NCBI GenBank assembly: GCA_027625915.1
Contig: JANTQA010000021.1
Span: forward strand, 620,001-684,000
Direction: 5' to 3'
Length of the DNA: 64,000 nt
DNA from: Anaeramoeba flamelloides
Lineage: Eukaryota; Metamonada; Anaeramoebidae
In this document: positions 47,358 through 60,539 of the stretch, one piece after another
Numbering within the stretch: position 1 is the stretch's first letter
Layout: every line of letters begins with the position of its first letter
Position numbers and translations under genes: made by a program
The notes under the pieces: model-generated
Databases searched by the model: none
The model's input: only the letters and a program-made list of their open reading frames with translations
Told to the model about the DNA's origin: nothing

Positions 47358-50300
47358 TTGTTGTTGAGTGTTATCAAGTGTTATAACTAATGGTTTGTCG
47401 TCTTCAATGTCTTTCAAATCGTTATCGTCAATTCCTGCTTGAGAGGATCGTGAAGAATTTGAAGATTTCGAATCGTTAGTTTGTTCTTTAGAATTCTTTT
47501 TCTTTAAATAGTCTTCATATTTGGCTTTACAAAAGATTTTTTTAAATAGAAGGGTGACTTTGCCCTTGTCGCCCGTGGGCCCAACAAACACCAAGAGTGT
47601 AAAGAAGAAAATAAATGACCATAAGACACTGGAGAAGATTGTCATCCAAATGAAGATACCAAAATGTTTGAAAAAGATGACATAGGTAAAGAACATGACG
47701 AATGCTGACATGAGGGTTGTGATCGCTGCAGAAACAACAGAAATACCCAAGTTTGTCATTGCAATTCGCAATTTTTCAAATGCTGTGTCTGCTTCTGCAA
47801 TATTATACGCGTGGCAGAAGTGAACGATATAATCAACGGAGATACCGACAATAACTGTCAAGGAGATGGACTCAACGGCACCAAGGCTCCACCCCAGGGA
47901 AACCATCATTCCGATGATTGTCACAACAACACCACCAATTGAAAGGATCGCAAGGAAACTGGTGATATAATTGTCTGTTGAGATGATAATAATCACAAAG
48001 GCAACAGCCAACGAAACGAAGATTGTTGTCAGTGCAACGTTAATCAAAACTTCTTCTGTGAGCATTTCCATCCATTTCCAAGAAACATTGCCAGCCATGT
48101 CCATACCCTCGGGCGCGTTTTTGTTCAGATCGCTTATGTATTCCTCCAAGTCATCATAAATGGGTCTCAGAGTCTTTGCTACGGCCATGGCGTCAGCAAC
48201 CAAATTAAATTGGATGTTGTATTGCAGTAAGTGATCGTCCTCTTTATCAAAGGCAACAGTATTACCATAGAAGTTTGATAATGGGGTTACTTCGTTTTCA
48301 ACATCCTCGGGGAAAATGGTTACTTTGGCATATTTTGTAAATTCTCCTAAAAGCCCCTGGAATTGGTCTTCTTCGACGGGGAAAGTATACGAGCCGCCAG
48401 AGAGGGTGTCATTGGTCACCCAATCCCTAAAATCTTCCATAAAGCATGTTATTTGCCCGTCCCTGAAAACTGTTCCCTCATATTTCTCTCTTAAATCCTC
48501 GCAGACCTTGATGACCCACTCCTGGGAGGTTTTCCGGTTTGGTTCCCAGTCGTCGTTATAAATGACCTTTCCGAGGTCTTCAACCTCGAGCGGATCCACG
48601 CCATCACGATCAATTGATTTCACCCCCCATTGGAAGTACACCGTGGAGACAACAACACTGGACATAAATTCATCAGTGCCAATATTGATCGCACGCATGA
48701 GGAAATGATCGTCAGGTAGAAATTCTGCGGGCTCTTCAGAGGGTTCCAATTTCGACGCTTGGATCCCAAAGCCGATAATTATTCCGGCAAAGATGATCAA
48801 AATTGCCCATCGAAATTTCTTAACCCAAGTCGAATGGTATTTGTAAAAATATTTTTCCAAGAATCTTAGCCCCTCAACATCAAAATTTTGATTGTTAGCT
48901 ATTTTTTTCTTTTTTTGGCGCTTCGAAGTCTTTGAATCGTCATCTGAATCAGAAGTCGATGAAGTGTCAGAAGAAGAACTTAAGTCTTCCAAATCCTCAT
49001 TATCGTCAGAGCCCTTTGTTTTCATTTTTTTTTTTGGGGACTTGTTTTGTTCAAGCTCAACATCACTGGAATCAAGATCATCTCCTTGCACCTTCTTTTT
49101 CTTTTTCTTTTTACTACACTTGCAACAACTACCACAGCAGCATTGCCCTGCACCATCTCGGTCCCAAATGGCAATAACAGCGGGGAACCAAGTGATCACC
49201 ATCAGGTAATTAAAAACAATTGCCATCCCTGTAAAGACACCAAACCATCTAATTGGTGGGATTGTCGATGCAACGTTACCAAAGAAGGCCCCTGCAGAAG
49301 TAAGCGTGGTGATCAGCATTGTTGTCGCTGCTCTATTGTATGCCCAGTGCATTCGTGTATATTTGTTTTTGGAAACTCCTTTTTTTTGATGTTCTGACTG
49401 CCTCCATGCATCCAACATGATAAAAATATCGTCACATCCTAAAAAAATTGATTTGATTTGAAGAATTAATTTTTTTTTTTTTTTTTGTTTTTATATTTTT
49501 TCGAATTAAGGTTCAAAATTTTGATAAAGTATTAGTTTTGTTTTGAGTATTAATTTGGATTAATTAGTTGTGTTGTGATTTTTATTTTTGGTTTTTTCCT
49601 TTTGAAATATAAAATAATCACTTACCAATACCAAGAACAACAAACAGAGACAAAAAGTTTAGCATTGAAAACCATTCAACACCCAAAATGGCGACATAAA
49701 AGAAATATGACATTGGCAAAGATAACAGAACATGAAGAATTCCAAGACAAGTTAAAACCAAGGACTTGGTATGGAACAAAGTATAGATATAAACCATTGC
49801 AATCGAAAAGACAATCAACACGGTATCATGAACAATCAAATCCGAGACAGCTATCTCGGTAATGCCAGTGCCAAGGTAAAGAATTTCAAAGTTGTCTGAA
49901 TTGGCATCCTCTGTCAAGTCAGGCACCAAATCTGTAATCCAATCTTCGTATTTTTGATCTTGATCATCTGTGTTGTCATCTTTATTCTTATACCCCTCTA
50001 AGGGATAAGCAAACAAAAAGGTGCTCATCAAGTATTTGACTTTTAAAGTGTCCTCCTCAAAGTTTTTATCACAAACCTCAGTTCTTGTGTAACCATCATT
50101 GTCGTTATAGAGAGTTTTTGCGGCTTCATCAATGTCATCCACCATATTACCATCTTCGTCAAAAAAGAAATTGATCCCCGTAGTTGGTGGGTAACAGGTG
50201 TCGGGTCCAACTATAAAGCAAAAATCTTTATACTGTTCGTTGTTGAGTATACCTTGTTCAAAATCATAGATCTTTTGTAAGTGCTCTTTTGTAAACAAAT

Positions 50301-50923
50301 TGTCACAATCAACACATTCGTAATAAAAGCTAACACCGCCCACTGGCTGGGATTGTTGCGCCTTTTCTTCAAGGGAATACTGATACGAATCCTTATCAAA
50401 ATACCCTTCCTCTCGAAAGACCATTTGCATACCTTCAATTTGATTGGCTGTTTTTCCTTCTCGGACAACAAAGTTTCCCATCTATTTGAATTTTTTTTTT
50501 TGAAATTGTTTTGGAGGGTTTATTTTAATTTTTTGTCAGGGATTATTTGTTTATTTGAATTGGTTTTTTTGAAAAAGATTTTGAAAGTTTTTTGGAAAAT
50601 TTAGACGGTTCAGAAAACAAAAAATCAAGATTGAGCAAAAATAAGTATTTTGGTATAATAAGTGGGAAATTTTTATAAAGTTTTGGAAAAGGTTCCAAAA
50701 TTGGAGGAAAAAAATTTAAAAAAATATAAAAGATCTGTTGAAAAAATAGAATTTGTACAGTTGAATCGTATTGGAAATCAAATCCAGCGCAAGAAATTGT
50801 CATAATCAGAGCAATACCCATCGAGAAAACAATCGTCCACCAGGGGTGATCCATAATAAAAACAGTCACTCTGTTTAAACCTGTTTTGTCAACCTCTTGT
50901 TCCATTTTTTTTTTATTACCCAT
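47244..50923 (-). CDS. Patched/Dispatched-type RND membrane protein with sterol-sensing domain
   Basis: The RND family (Patched, Dispatched, NPC1) moves sterols or lipidated ligands across membranes using a cation gradient. Exons: 50923-50759, 50481-49626, 49438-47244; introns of 277 and 187 bases (GTACAA..ATAG, GTAAGT..TTAG). Product 1071 residues, about 12 membrane segments. TM1 is at about 23-46; then a Cys-containing extracellular domain; TM2-TM6 (about 270-450) form the sterol-sensing block. TM4 has GIGCDDIF spanning the exon 2/3 junction; TM10 has GISVDYIVHFCHAY. These acidic residues match the GxxxDD and GxxxD cation pathway of Dispatched. A cytosolic loop (about 455-540) carries CCCGSCCKCS, a Lys run and a Ser/Asp stretch. 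The second half repeats TM, extracellular domain and five TMs. The tail has 13 Lys encoded by an unbroken A run. It is nearer Dispatched than Patched by motifs; the substrate is unknown. Confidence 0.9.
47316..47356 (-). repeat. 41-base pure A run inside the RND coding sequence
   Basis: On the coding strand 41 uninterrupted A bases end the fourth Gln codon and encode about 13 Lys. The frame continues normally afterwards (VESSEKSE), so the run length in this assembly is in frame. Confidence 0.9.
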
Positions 50924-53900
50924 TTTTTCAAAAAAAGATAAGATTTGTTATTTGTTCAAAAAATCAAAGAACGAAAGTAAATAAATGTTTTTTATTTTCT
51001 GTTTTTAAACAAATTTGTTTTTGGTATTTAATACTCTTAAAATTGCACTGGGCACAGTTTCTGAAAACTTGTCTTTTGGCTGATGATTTTTTCCAAGCAA
51101 TTTTGATTTTTTTGAAAAGTAATTAATAATCCTGAAAATTTAAACACTTTTTGGTAACACTTTTAGATGTTTCTTTTGGCAGTAAATTTTAACTTTGAAA
51201 ATACAAAATGAAATTTTTTTGGGTTTGGTAAAAATTTATTCAGGTAAATACACAAAAAAGTTATAATAGATCTTTTCAACTTTTTTTGAATAAAAACAGT
51301 GTTTTGGTACCAAGTTAATTGTTAAATAATTTACTTTATTATTTTTGTACTGTTCAAAAAAAGAGTAAGTTTTCCAAAAAAATATAAAAATTGATAATAA
51401 GTTTGAAACATCTAATTTTAGCACCTTTAGTACACAGGATGAAATCATCTGAGTATCTTGAAATTTTCTTTTCTTTTTTATAAAAATAATATTTAAATTA
51501 GTGAAACTTGTACGAAAATTTAGGGATCAGAAGTTGATAAATTGGAAATTTTTAATCTTTTTTTAATTCCCCTAAAATTTATTCAAAAAAACCCAGAAAA
51601 AAAAACTTTTACACAGAAAAATCGAGATATTTCTTCTTATTTGTGAAGAGATTTTTAAAAAAATCGATAACTACAGTAAAGAGCTATTTTTTTTTGTCAA
51701 GTAAATTGTAGAGTTCAGATTAGTTAAATCTTTTTCAGAAAAATTTGTTACATCATCAATTTAATATTTCGAGTAAATTACCCTGTACACCTATTTTTTT
51801 TTAGGTTGTGTGGGTTATTGGAGTTTCTTAATCGTTTCCTCAAATATGAATAAAAACGATACAACTTGAACTTGAAATTGAAATCAAAATCAAAAATAGA
51901 TAACTTTCCTAATTTTTATTGAAAAATAATTGAACAAAATTTTCATTCATCTTTCCAAAAGCATTTGTTTTCAAGATCAGTTTCAAAGTCCCACTACCGG
52001 CCACATAGCATATTGTGTTATTATTTCGTTTTTTTGAATTGGGTACTTGATGATCTGAGTGAATTCTTGTTTTTTTTTCTTTTTTTGGAAAGTGTCATAA
52101 AAATTTTCTTTCAGGTATTTTGCTATAAATGTTACATAAAATTGTTATTAAATTCTCCCATGCTGTTGTTTTGTGTTGGCTCATTTCAAGAAAAGATATT
52201 TGGTTCTCTAAAAGCTTTTCTCAAATTGAAAATTGCCTTAAAAATCGTTAAATCTTATCTTATTTTTTCAGAGTATCAAATAATTGTGTTTGAAGAAACT
52301 TTTGTGACTTGGACACTCTTATTTTGTTGTTTTTGTTCATGGATCAGGATATTGAAGAATTATTAATTAAAAGTTTGCAAACTTTAGTAATTCCCTTTTT
52401 TACAAACGAGAACTTGGTCAATACTAAATGGAAGGAATCTCTCTTGTTGAATTTGGGTAAAATTGATTTTTTGGTGAAAGTGCATTTGTCATGTTATCCA
52501 AATAGGAGACATCATAAAAAAAAAACTTAAGAAGAGTTATTACGATTACCTCTCATCAACATTTATTTCTAAACAACTTTGCCTGAAAATTTTTGAAATT
52601 TCATTTTTATTATTTTTTTTCGAATTTATTTTTAACTCAGGCAAAGTTCATCTGAAAGTAAATATAATGAGATCAACTCAAAACACCCCATCTTTATTAA
52701 AAGCACATTCCATGAATCTCTCTTTGATGACCTAAGTAGTTTCTTTCAAAATATCGTTTTTTATCAAAAAAACTTGATAATAAGAATGATAATTTTTAGG
52801 ATAAATTGACGAAAACTTCAAAAAAAAATTCGAGATTTTAAGGAGCCATCATAATCTAGAAATAGATCCAAAACTACCTAAATTAAAAAATTAGCACCCT
52901 AATTACCACGTGGGGCCCTACAAAATACAATCCTGTTCCTAAACATTTGATTTAAAATTAACTCTTTAATTAGAAAATATTTACTGTATGTAACCAAAGT
53001 CAATCTCCATATTTCTTTTTTTCCAGTTGTTTTCATCAAAATTGATTTATCGAAGCAACTACTGTTGTCAGATCAGATAACTTTCGTTAAATAACTTTTT
53101 TTGTTAATGTATGAAGGATAAGAGGAAATTCAAAAAATGTTAACTCCTATTTGCTGTTAGGTTTTTTTGAGTTTGAGATATTAAAAGATAATTTTTGTAA
53201 TTTACCTTTTATTTCTCAAATTAAAAAAAAATCAGCCGTTAGCTTTTCTAGAATGAAAAAAATTCATTAAAATCAAAGATTTTTCTCTTTTCTTTTGTAA
53301 TCAGTAAAACTTATACACCCGACAGTAGTCTAGTACACTCTAAGGATCTTGGAGACACTATTAAAACTCTATACTTGAAATATCGAGATTTTTTTCTCCG
53401 AACTATCAAGAAGACGAGATTATATCTTATACAATAACTTTTTTTTTTAAAACAAAAAAAAAAAAAAAAAAAAAAAAAAATTAGAAAACATTTAAGTAAA
53501 GAATATGTCTTAAAGATGAATCCAATCTAATTTAATTCAAGAATAACTTTGACTGAGTTTCAAATTAATTCGAAAAACAATACTAAAAATGAAATAGTGT
53601 CAATCTTTAGGGTAATCCACTCGGAAATAAATTTTAATGAGTGTTACTCATAATACTTCTTCTTAATCGCAAGATCATTCCGTTAAAAACGAATTGTTTG
53701 AATTTTGTATTTTTTTTAGTAAATTATTAGTGATTCATAGAATCCAAAACTTACCAACGTCTGAAGTTTCAGAGATTTCGTAAAAAGAATCAATTACAAG
53801 TGAAGACATTACTTTAAAAAAAATCCCCAAGAGTGAAATACCTAAATCTATAATTCAAATAGCTTATAATTACAATAATAAATTCAACTAAATCAGTTTT

Positions 53901-54389
53901 GTAGTTAACATCGTAGAAACTTTTTCAGATCTCAAGGATTTTTTTTTTTTTTTTTTTTTGTATTAGTTTTTCCATCAAAAGAAGAGAAGTTTTGAAATTT
54001 AATTTATATTCGTCAAATAATCACCCTGTTTGGAACAAATCCATAGAGAGTGACTAGACAATTTTTAAATATTTTTTTACCAAGATTTACAAGATATCAC
54101 ATAAGTGGTTTCTTCCAAAAGGTGCTTTTGTCGAGAATATCTTGAAAAATAGAGAATCAAGTTTAGGTTTTTGTCTTTCACAATTTATTAATTTTCTAAA
54201 GATTTCAGGGTAAACGATTTTGATGTAAATAATGCTTATTTTACTTTAATTTGGAATTTAAGGGCTACGTTTTTTAGGTGAAAACAGTGAAATAATGTCT
54301 AAAATCACCCTTGGATAAGTTATGAAATCCAAGTAATATTTGTCCAATGAGAATTTCTTTTCGAAAAAATGTAAAATTTTCACAATTTC

Positions 54390-54580
54390 AACAATTTTCA
54401 CGATTTTTACCTTGTTAGATCATGCTAAATTTTGATTTTAATATTTTAGAATTCCCATTTCAACTTTCTGAACTCACGCTATTTTTAAGAGCTGTTCTCC
54501 ATCTTTATTAAATTTACTTTTAAAAGTTTGAAATGTTCCAAAATTTGAAATGCACTTGAAAATCCCCAAAAGTCATTTTT
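54390..54580 (+). repeat. Dispersed repeat family M, copy 2
   Basis: Shares CATGCTAAATTTTGATTTTA, ATATTTTAGAATT, CATTTCAACTTTCTGA and GCACTTGAAAA with 9470-9665. Confidence 0.4.
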
Positions 54581-54849
54581 TGCAATTATTTTTTTTTGTT
54601 ATTTTCAATTTTCCTTTTCATTGAATAACAAAGAAAAATAGTCTTTGTGAAAAAGTAAAGATGACAAAAAATGTTTTTTTTTTTTTTTCCAATTTCTTCC
54701 GTGTGAAAATTTTTTTTGAGAAGCGAAAGTGAAATAACACAATTAATCAACCCCCCCCGAAGCAGGAGGAGTAATAAGAATATAAAAAGATTATTAATAA
54801 ATAATCTTTCACAACTGTGATTAATAAATAGATATTCCAAGATTCCGAA

Positions 54850-55040
54850 AAGTGGGGCACTATGTACCCGAATTTGTATATTTTTTTACTATTTTAATAA
54901 TTTTTTATTTTCAATTTTTTTATTTTCATTTTTTCTTTATTACTTTAAGTTTTCTAACCATACGAGCCTTGATGAAAAATTCTCAACAAGAAAAATAAAT
55001 TTCGTAATTTTGATTAGCCAGATTAAAGAGTTTTTGAGTA
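54850..55040 (+). repeat. Dispersed repeat family O, copy 2
   Basis: Collinear with 14885-15075: TACCCGAATTTGTATA, TACTATTTTAATAATTTTTT, TTTAAGTTTTCTAAC, TGATGAAAAATTCTC and AAAAATAAATTTCG. Confidence 0.35.
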
Positions 55041-56134
55041 TTTTTTTAATAAGGAGAACATTTTTATATAAGTTTTTTTCTAAATTATGGTTAAATTTCA
55101 AATCTGAAAAAAGGATAATTGTATGATTTTGAATACTATTTTTTTTTTATTATTATTATTTTTATTTCCAAATTCGTTTCCTCTTCAAGTTTTTCGATTT
55201 TTTTAAATTTTCAAAATACATGATAATTTTTGAAATTTTCTTTTTTTTTCTTAAATTAAAAAATGACAAAAAAAAAAAAAAAACAACTACATTTTCCTAA
55301 CACAGAATTATTTTCTGTAATTTCAATAAAGAATCAGGATTTTCTTTATTGTTAAAAAATGGCACAAAATTTATTAAAAATTTATTTTATATAAAACCAA
55401 ATCTTTTATTCTTATATTGTTTTTGTTAATTCAAATAAATTTATCAATCCCAACTTATTTTTTTATGTTTTTATAGATTGTTTAGTTCGATAAGAAATGT
55501 CCAATCTCTTAAGTTAGTTCTAAATTATAATATGTGTATCGCAAATGACTAATTTAGTTTTAATTTTTTAAATTACTTAGTAAAAATATTTTTATATATC
55601 TTATAAGTTTAAAGTTTCTTAGTTTAAAAAAGAGGCAAAATTCTTCTCTTTTAACCATATTCTAGCTACCCGGTACTTTAATTTCTTGAATCAAAAAAAA
55701 AAGGGCTCTTAAATTTACAATTATTTTAAATATTAAGTAAACATAGTTATTTTACTCGTTTTTTTAATTAAGAAAAAGAATTTTTTTTTTTTTTTAGGTT
55801 TTGTCTGTGCAATTCTAAAAATATATTGTTCGATTTCCAATCAAAGGAAACACTAAGAAAACCCAACAATTATTATTATAATTGTTTTTTCTATTTTGGA
55901 AATAAAAAGATTTTTGTAACAAAAAGAAACATTCATGAAAACTATATAAATTTTCCTAGAGTCAAAAATTGTCGAATAAAATCAATTATTTGATACTGCC
56001 ATTTTAAATTCTGGAAATCCAATATATTCTATCTCACATAATTTCTATAATGTATAATTATAAACTTCATCCAGCTTAAAATTCCATACCAATAATGAAA
56101 TAGCCAATTATTTTAACAACCAGCGAACATACTA

Positions 56135-56332
56135 CAGTTAGCTCCACTTTTAAGATACAAACTTTCAAGAAAAATTTAAGGCACAAAAAAAAATCTCAAA
56201 TTAAGGCACAAGATTCAAATTTTGCCAAATAATTTAGGTAAGAAAAAAAATTCAAAAAATATGCTTCAATTTAAGATTTTTTTGAGTCTAAAATTGAGTT
56301 GAAAGTTTCCGTCTTCAAAGTAGAACTGACTG
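56135..56332 (+). mobile_element. Palindromic MITE family B, old copy B4
   Basis: Left end CAGTTAGCTCCACTTTTAAG after TA, interior AAATTTAAGGCAC and CTCAAATTAAGGCACAAGAT, right end AAAGTAGAACTGACTG. It is clearly older than B1 and B2. A further very decayed piece starts near 61726 (CAGTTCCACTTTTAAGAC). Confidence 0.6.
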
Positions 56333-57228
56333 AATTGATAAGAAAAACTATAAATTAAAATACACTCAATTAGAATTGATATTCATAAAAGAAATGGCTG
56401 AATAAACTATAAATTTTTAAAAAAAAAAAAATTAAATAATTATGTAACTTTTGTTGAAACATCTCATCTAAAAAATTTTCAATTTCTTTAGGATATATAA
56501 ATTGTTGGTCACAATATGATTTTTTGACTGTAAATGAATTCATTATAAATTAAATTACAAATCCTCACTTTTATATATTGTAATTTAGAGCTTTGAAACA
56601 TTTATTTTTCAATTAATTTTTAAAATAAATAATAAAAAATTGAATAAAAAAAAAAGCAAAAAAAAAAAACAAAAATTTGACAAAATAAGAAAAAATGATC
56701 AGATCTAAAAAATGAAAATTTCTTTTGAGAAGAATATAGAATTTAGGTCATAAAATTTGCCCTATTCAATAAAACTAGATTCTTTGATCGAAATGGAGGA
56801 TATATTATAATTTTAAAATATTCTTGACTTTCCCACAAAGGGATATTTATTATTAACATTATCTGGAAAAGGATTTTGGTTAATATTTCAAATTTAAAAT
56901 TGACATATTTCTCAAATAATATCCTCTTATTACTTTTTTTTTTTTTTGGAACTTGAATTGTTTCAATATATTTATTCAAATCCCCGATATTCAAATCTCT
57001 TTCCCAATTTATATCATCTTTTAATGGTTGAAATTCCGAGTTGGTCAAATTTTATTTCAGTTTTAGGAATTATTCTTGACGGATCTCAGTTAAGTTTGAT
57101 TTTTTTGTGGAATTTAAATTTGTCTAAATACCAATTGGGCTCAAGTCTTTTAAGTACTTGACTGAGTAAAATTATTCGATAGACAAATTTAATGTACATT
57201 GGTAAAAAAATTCGTACTTTTAACTTGA

Positions 57229-57485
57229 CTATAAGCTAAATTTCAAAAATATGGGCAGATTTTTCATCATAAAAAAATTTGCTTAATTGTTTTTTTTTTT
57301 TGAATAATAATGTATTTTACATAAGTGTTTAGAGATAATAACCAATATAGATTAATAAATAAAATTATAGTGTAATCATTTTATTTTTTGAATACAAATG
57401 AAAAAAGAAAAAAATAATAATAAAAAAGTTTGCCTCTAATTTTGAAATTTGGCTTATAGTTTTTATTAATTACAAATCATCAGTA
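57229..57485 (+). repeat. Dispersed repeat family F, copy F2
   Basis: Collinear with F1 (42462-42725): CTATAAGCTAAATTTCAAAA, GCAGATTTTTCATCA, AATAATGTATTTTAC, AACCAATATAGATTAATAAA, AATAATAATAAAAAAGTTTG. Confidence 0.65.
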
Positions 57486-58429
57486 TTTTTATATATAATT
57501 ATCTTTTACCTTTGTTAAATTTTTTTATTGGTTTTTGTTTTTTTTACAACCCAAACACCTAAATATTTTATTCTATATTTCAAGTTTGGTTATAAAGTTT
57601 TATTGGTAGCTTGATTTAATAATTCTTATTTTTGAACATTTTATCCCTTCAATCAAAAATTCGTAATGTTTTCCAAATTCACAAAATGTTTTTTTAATAT
57701 AAAACATAACAATTTTTGATACTAAAAGTGATTAAGAAATTATCTGTTTTTCGAAGCTATTATGTGAAACTTAAATGTTTAAAAAAAAAAGTTCACCAGG
57801 TTTCTTTTTACAATCTCAAATTGGGATTTTAACAAAATAAATTGAAATTTGAGTTTTCTATTTATTTGATTTATTCTTTTTTGTTATGTTATCTAATAAA
57901 CTAAAATCAAAATGATAAGAAACATTCAATGGAGGTTTGGATGACAACATATACTATCATGATATTAACAACGTAATTGCAATAGTATTGAAAAAATTCA
58001 GATTAGTCCAACTTTATTGCAAAAAAAACATAAAATCAGGATATTCGACATTATCACGATAAAATAATTCTTGCTATAAAATATCAAATTATTTTCTTGA
58101 GATCAATTTAAAAAAATCTCTTGACTTTGACAAAGTTTTGAGACTTTTACGACACTTTCCCTTTAATAATGCCATAAAGTGTTTGAAATTCTTGTGAATT
58201 GTCTCAAAGTGTTTGAACGTTATGAAAAACAGAAACTTTTATAAACATAAGCAGTGAGTTTGTCGTGAGAACAAAATTTTTTGCTTTTCATTTTATTTTT
58301 TTAACAAAATATAAAATCTCAAACGATTGTTAAGATCATACTAATAATAAATCCATTTCAGAAATATACTTGAATATAAAATAGATCGGTTTATTTTTAA
58401 AATGGAGTTATTACCTCACAAGTTAAATA

Positions 58430-58945
58430 ACTAAAAAGAAGAAAGAGTAATTTTCCTTCTTCTTGGTGATCGATCAAACATTACCTCTATTACTCTAGTT
58501 GTGTTTTTTGTCCAATACCAAGATATTCAAAATAGAAGAATAAGAAGAAGACAAAAATTGTACAAAAATCTCATTAATTGGTGATCATCTGGCAAAGATG
58601 TTGTAAAATCTTTTGAAAAGTTATCCAACTCCTTTCAACTTTCCTAGAATATTGAAAATGATTTAACCCAAGGAATACATTCTTTAAAGAATACAAGAAG
58701 GTTTTGTTGTTTTAGAAGTTCTACTATTCAAAACAATTAACAACACAATTTTTGACGGTAAAATTATTTATTTTTCTTTAGTTTTTCTTGTTGTTATTGA
58801 TCTTAAAGGATCGATAAGTTTGTCAACCAAACCAAATACAATAAAACTCTTTGATCTGATCCTTAATTGAACCAAGTATCTTTTTTGTTGTTTTTTCAAA
58901 GAATAACGTTTAATCACCTATGCAATTTTTTGATCAAAATAAAAA
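58430..58945 (-). mobile_element. Element family H, copy H2 (inverted to H1)
   Basis: The reverse complement of H1 at 11935-12492. Forward-strand landmarks are GTACAAAAATCTC, GAAAAGTTATCCAACTCCTT, AAAACTCTTTGATCTGATCC and ACCAAGTATCTTTTTT. Flanking words TATCACGATAAAA (about 58055) and ATTATCACGATTTT (about 59128) suggest the full element covers about 57940-59175. Confidence 0.55.
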
Positions 58946-59339
58946 TTTTTTAAAAAAATATATGCTGAATTAGCCACCAAACCCCATCAACTATTATATC
59001 TAAGATTACTTTTTAATCGCGATATTTTGGCATTTATCACATTTTATAATAATTATCTTGATAATATAGAATATCTTGATTTATTCAATTATTGTGATAC
59101 TTTTGAATCTCACGATTTGATCAACAATTATCACGATTTTTGTAACTTTATCGTGTATTACGTATGATTATCATCAAAATCTATAATATAATATATATAA
59201 GATATACAACTGGAATTTTATTACTTATGGGAGTGTATTCCAAATGTATTTTGAATATGCTGTAAAAGGGCACATACCCCCTTTACATTATTGAATATCA
59301 ATACAATCATATTTCCAAAGATAAAAATAAATTATTTTA

Positions 59340-59592
59340 GCAAAAAGAGGCTTTTTTTTTTTTGTTTTTAGTTTTTTTGGTTGGATTGTAAATTGATTCA
59401 AAATAGGGATGATAGATCAGTAGCGGTTTAAAGATAAATTCGATAATTTTACCACAGTTGGCCAAAATTTACCTGTTCAAACTATAAAAGCTATCAAGAT
59501 AATGAAATAAAATTTCATCAAAAAAAAAATTAAAAATATTTCTTTTTTTCACTTTTCGATTATTTCACTTATAATAAATTCTTTTGTTTAAT
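59340..59592 (+). repeat. Long inverted repeat L, left arm
   Basis: About 250 bases that recur in reverse complement at 61838-62078. Shared blocks: GCAAAAAGAGG or GCAAAAAAGGTA, GGTTGGATTGTAAATTGATT, GCGGTTTAAAGATAAATT, CAGTTGGCCAAAATTTACCT, GTTCAAAC, ATCAAGATAATGAAAT, CACTTATAATAAATTC. The two arms face each other across 2.2 kb. Confidence 0.7.
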
Positions 59593-60539
59593 TTGAGAAA
59601 TTTGTTAAAAATTATTTTTAAATATAATTTTCCAATCAAAGATATAAAATCCAATTTTAAAAAAAGATTTTTATTTAAATTTAATAGAAAAATAAATGAT
59701 TTTGTTTTCCTTCTTGTTTAACAGGTGATTTTATTATATTTCAAAAAGTTTTTTAAAAATAAATAAATATTTTTTAAACGTGTTATTTAATATTTTAGAT
59801 GATTCAAGAATTATTTCTTTTTTTATACTTTATTTTTTGATTTTTCTGTTTGGTTTTAATTCTTTGATAGATTTTTTTGAAAAGTTGACTGAATTTCTTA
59901 TTTTTTATTATATAACCAACTGTACTGTTGTCAAAATAATACCTGTCGAAAAGTTTAATCCGTGTTTCAAAATAAAATGCGTGTTTTTTTTTATTGAAGA
60001 CCTTTATATTAACTAATCAAAGAAATCGGCAATAATGTCTAAGTAAATATACTATTGGTTCCTTGGAGTTCTATTTTTTTTTAATTAAAAGCAAGAAAAA
60101 TAAAGGAACAAATTAGAAAATTTATCTGAAAAAAATAGTAAATTTTTGATTATATTTTTATTTATTAGCAAAAAACAAAAAATTTCAAAAAAACTAATAA
60201 AAGTACGAAAAAATTCAACAAAATTCAATTCCCAATTGAAATTTTAGTGAAAAAATCAAGGGATTTGCCCTCTAAATTGATTTGAACTTAGGTGGACTAT
60301 TTGTTTACTGGATTATATGTTACATTGTAACAAGAAGAAAAAAAGTCAAAGATTATATATTTAAAACCCAGATTATAGTTTTAGGAAATGTAGTATTGTG
60401 ATAACTCTGGATAAATTCAACTTTGAAATATTTACTTGAATATATTCTAACTAATAGTTTTGAAAAGGCTCTTATAATCTAGATAAAAAAAAAAATGAAA
60501 TATACGAAAAAAAAAATTGTTATTAATAAATATTGTGTA

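Noticed and set aside
48316-49397. Plus-strand frames across the RND gene
   Set aside because: Antisense shadows of a well supported coding region.
52309-52530. Frame with MDQDIEELLIKSLQ
   Set aside because: It has an ATG and modestly protein-like composition, but it is short, ends in a Lys run, matches no family I know and has no clear splice partner.
56743-57048. 101-codon minus-strand frame
   Set aside because: Opens with TTG right after an in-frame stop and without an acceptor. Residue mix is slightly better than random but not enough.
59780-60016. Hydrophobic 78-codon frame inside the L-bounded unit
   Set aside because: Phe/Ile-rich chance frame; no transposase-like motif, so it does not make the unit autonomous.
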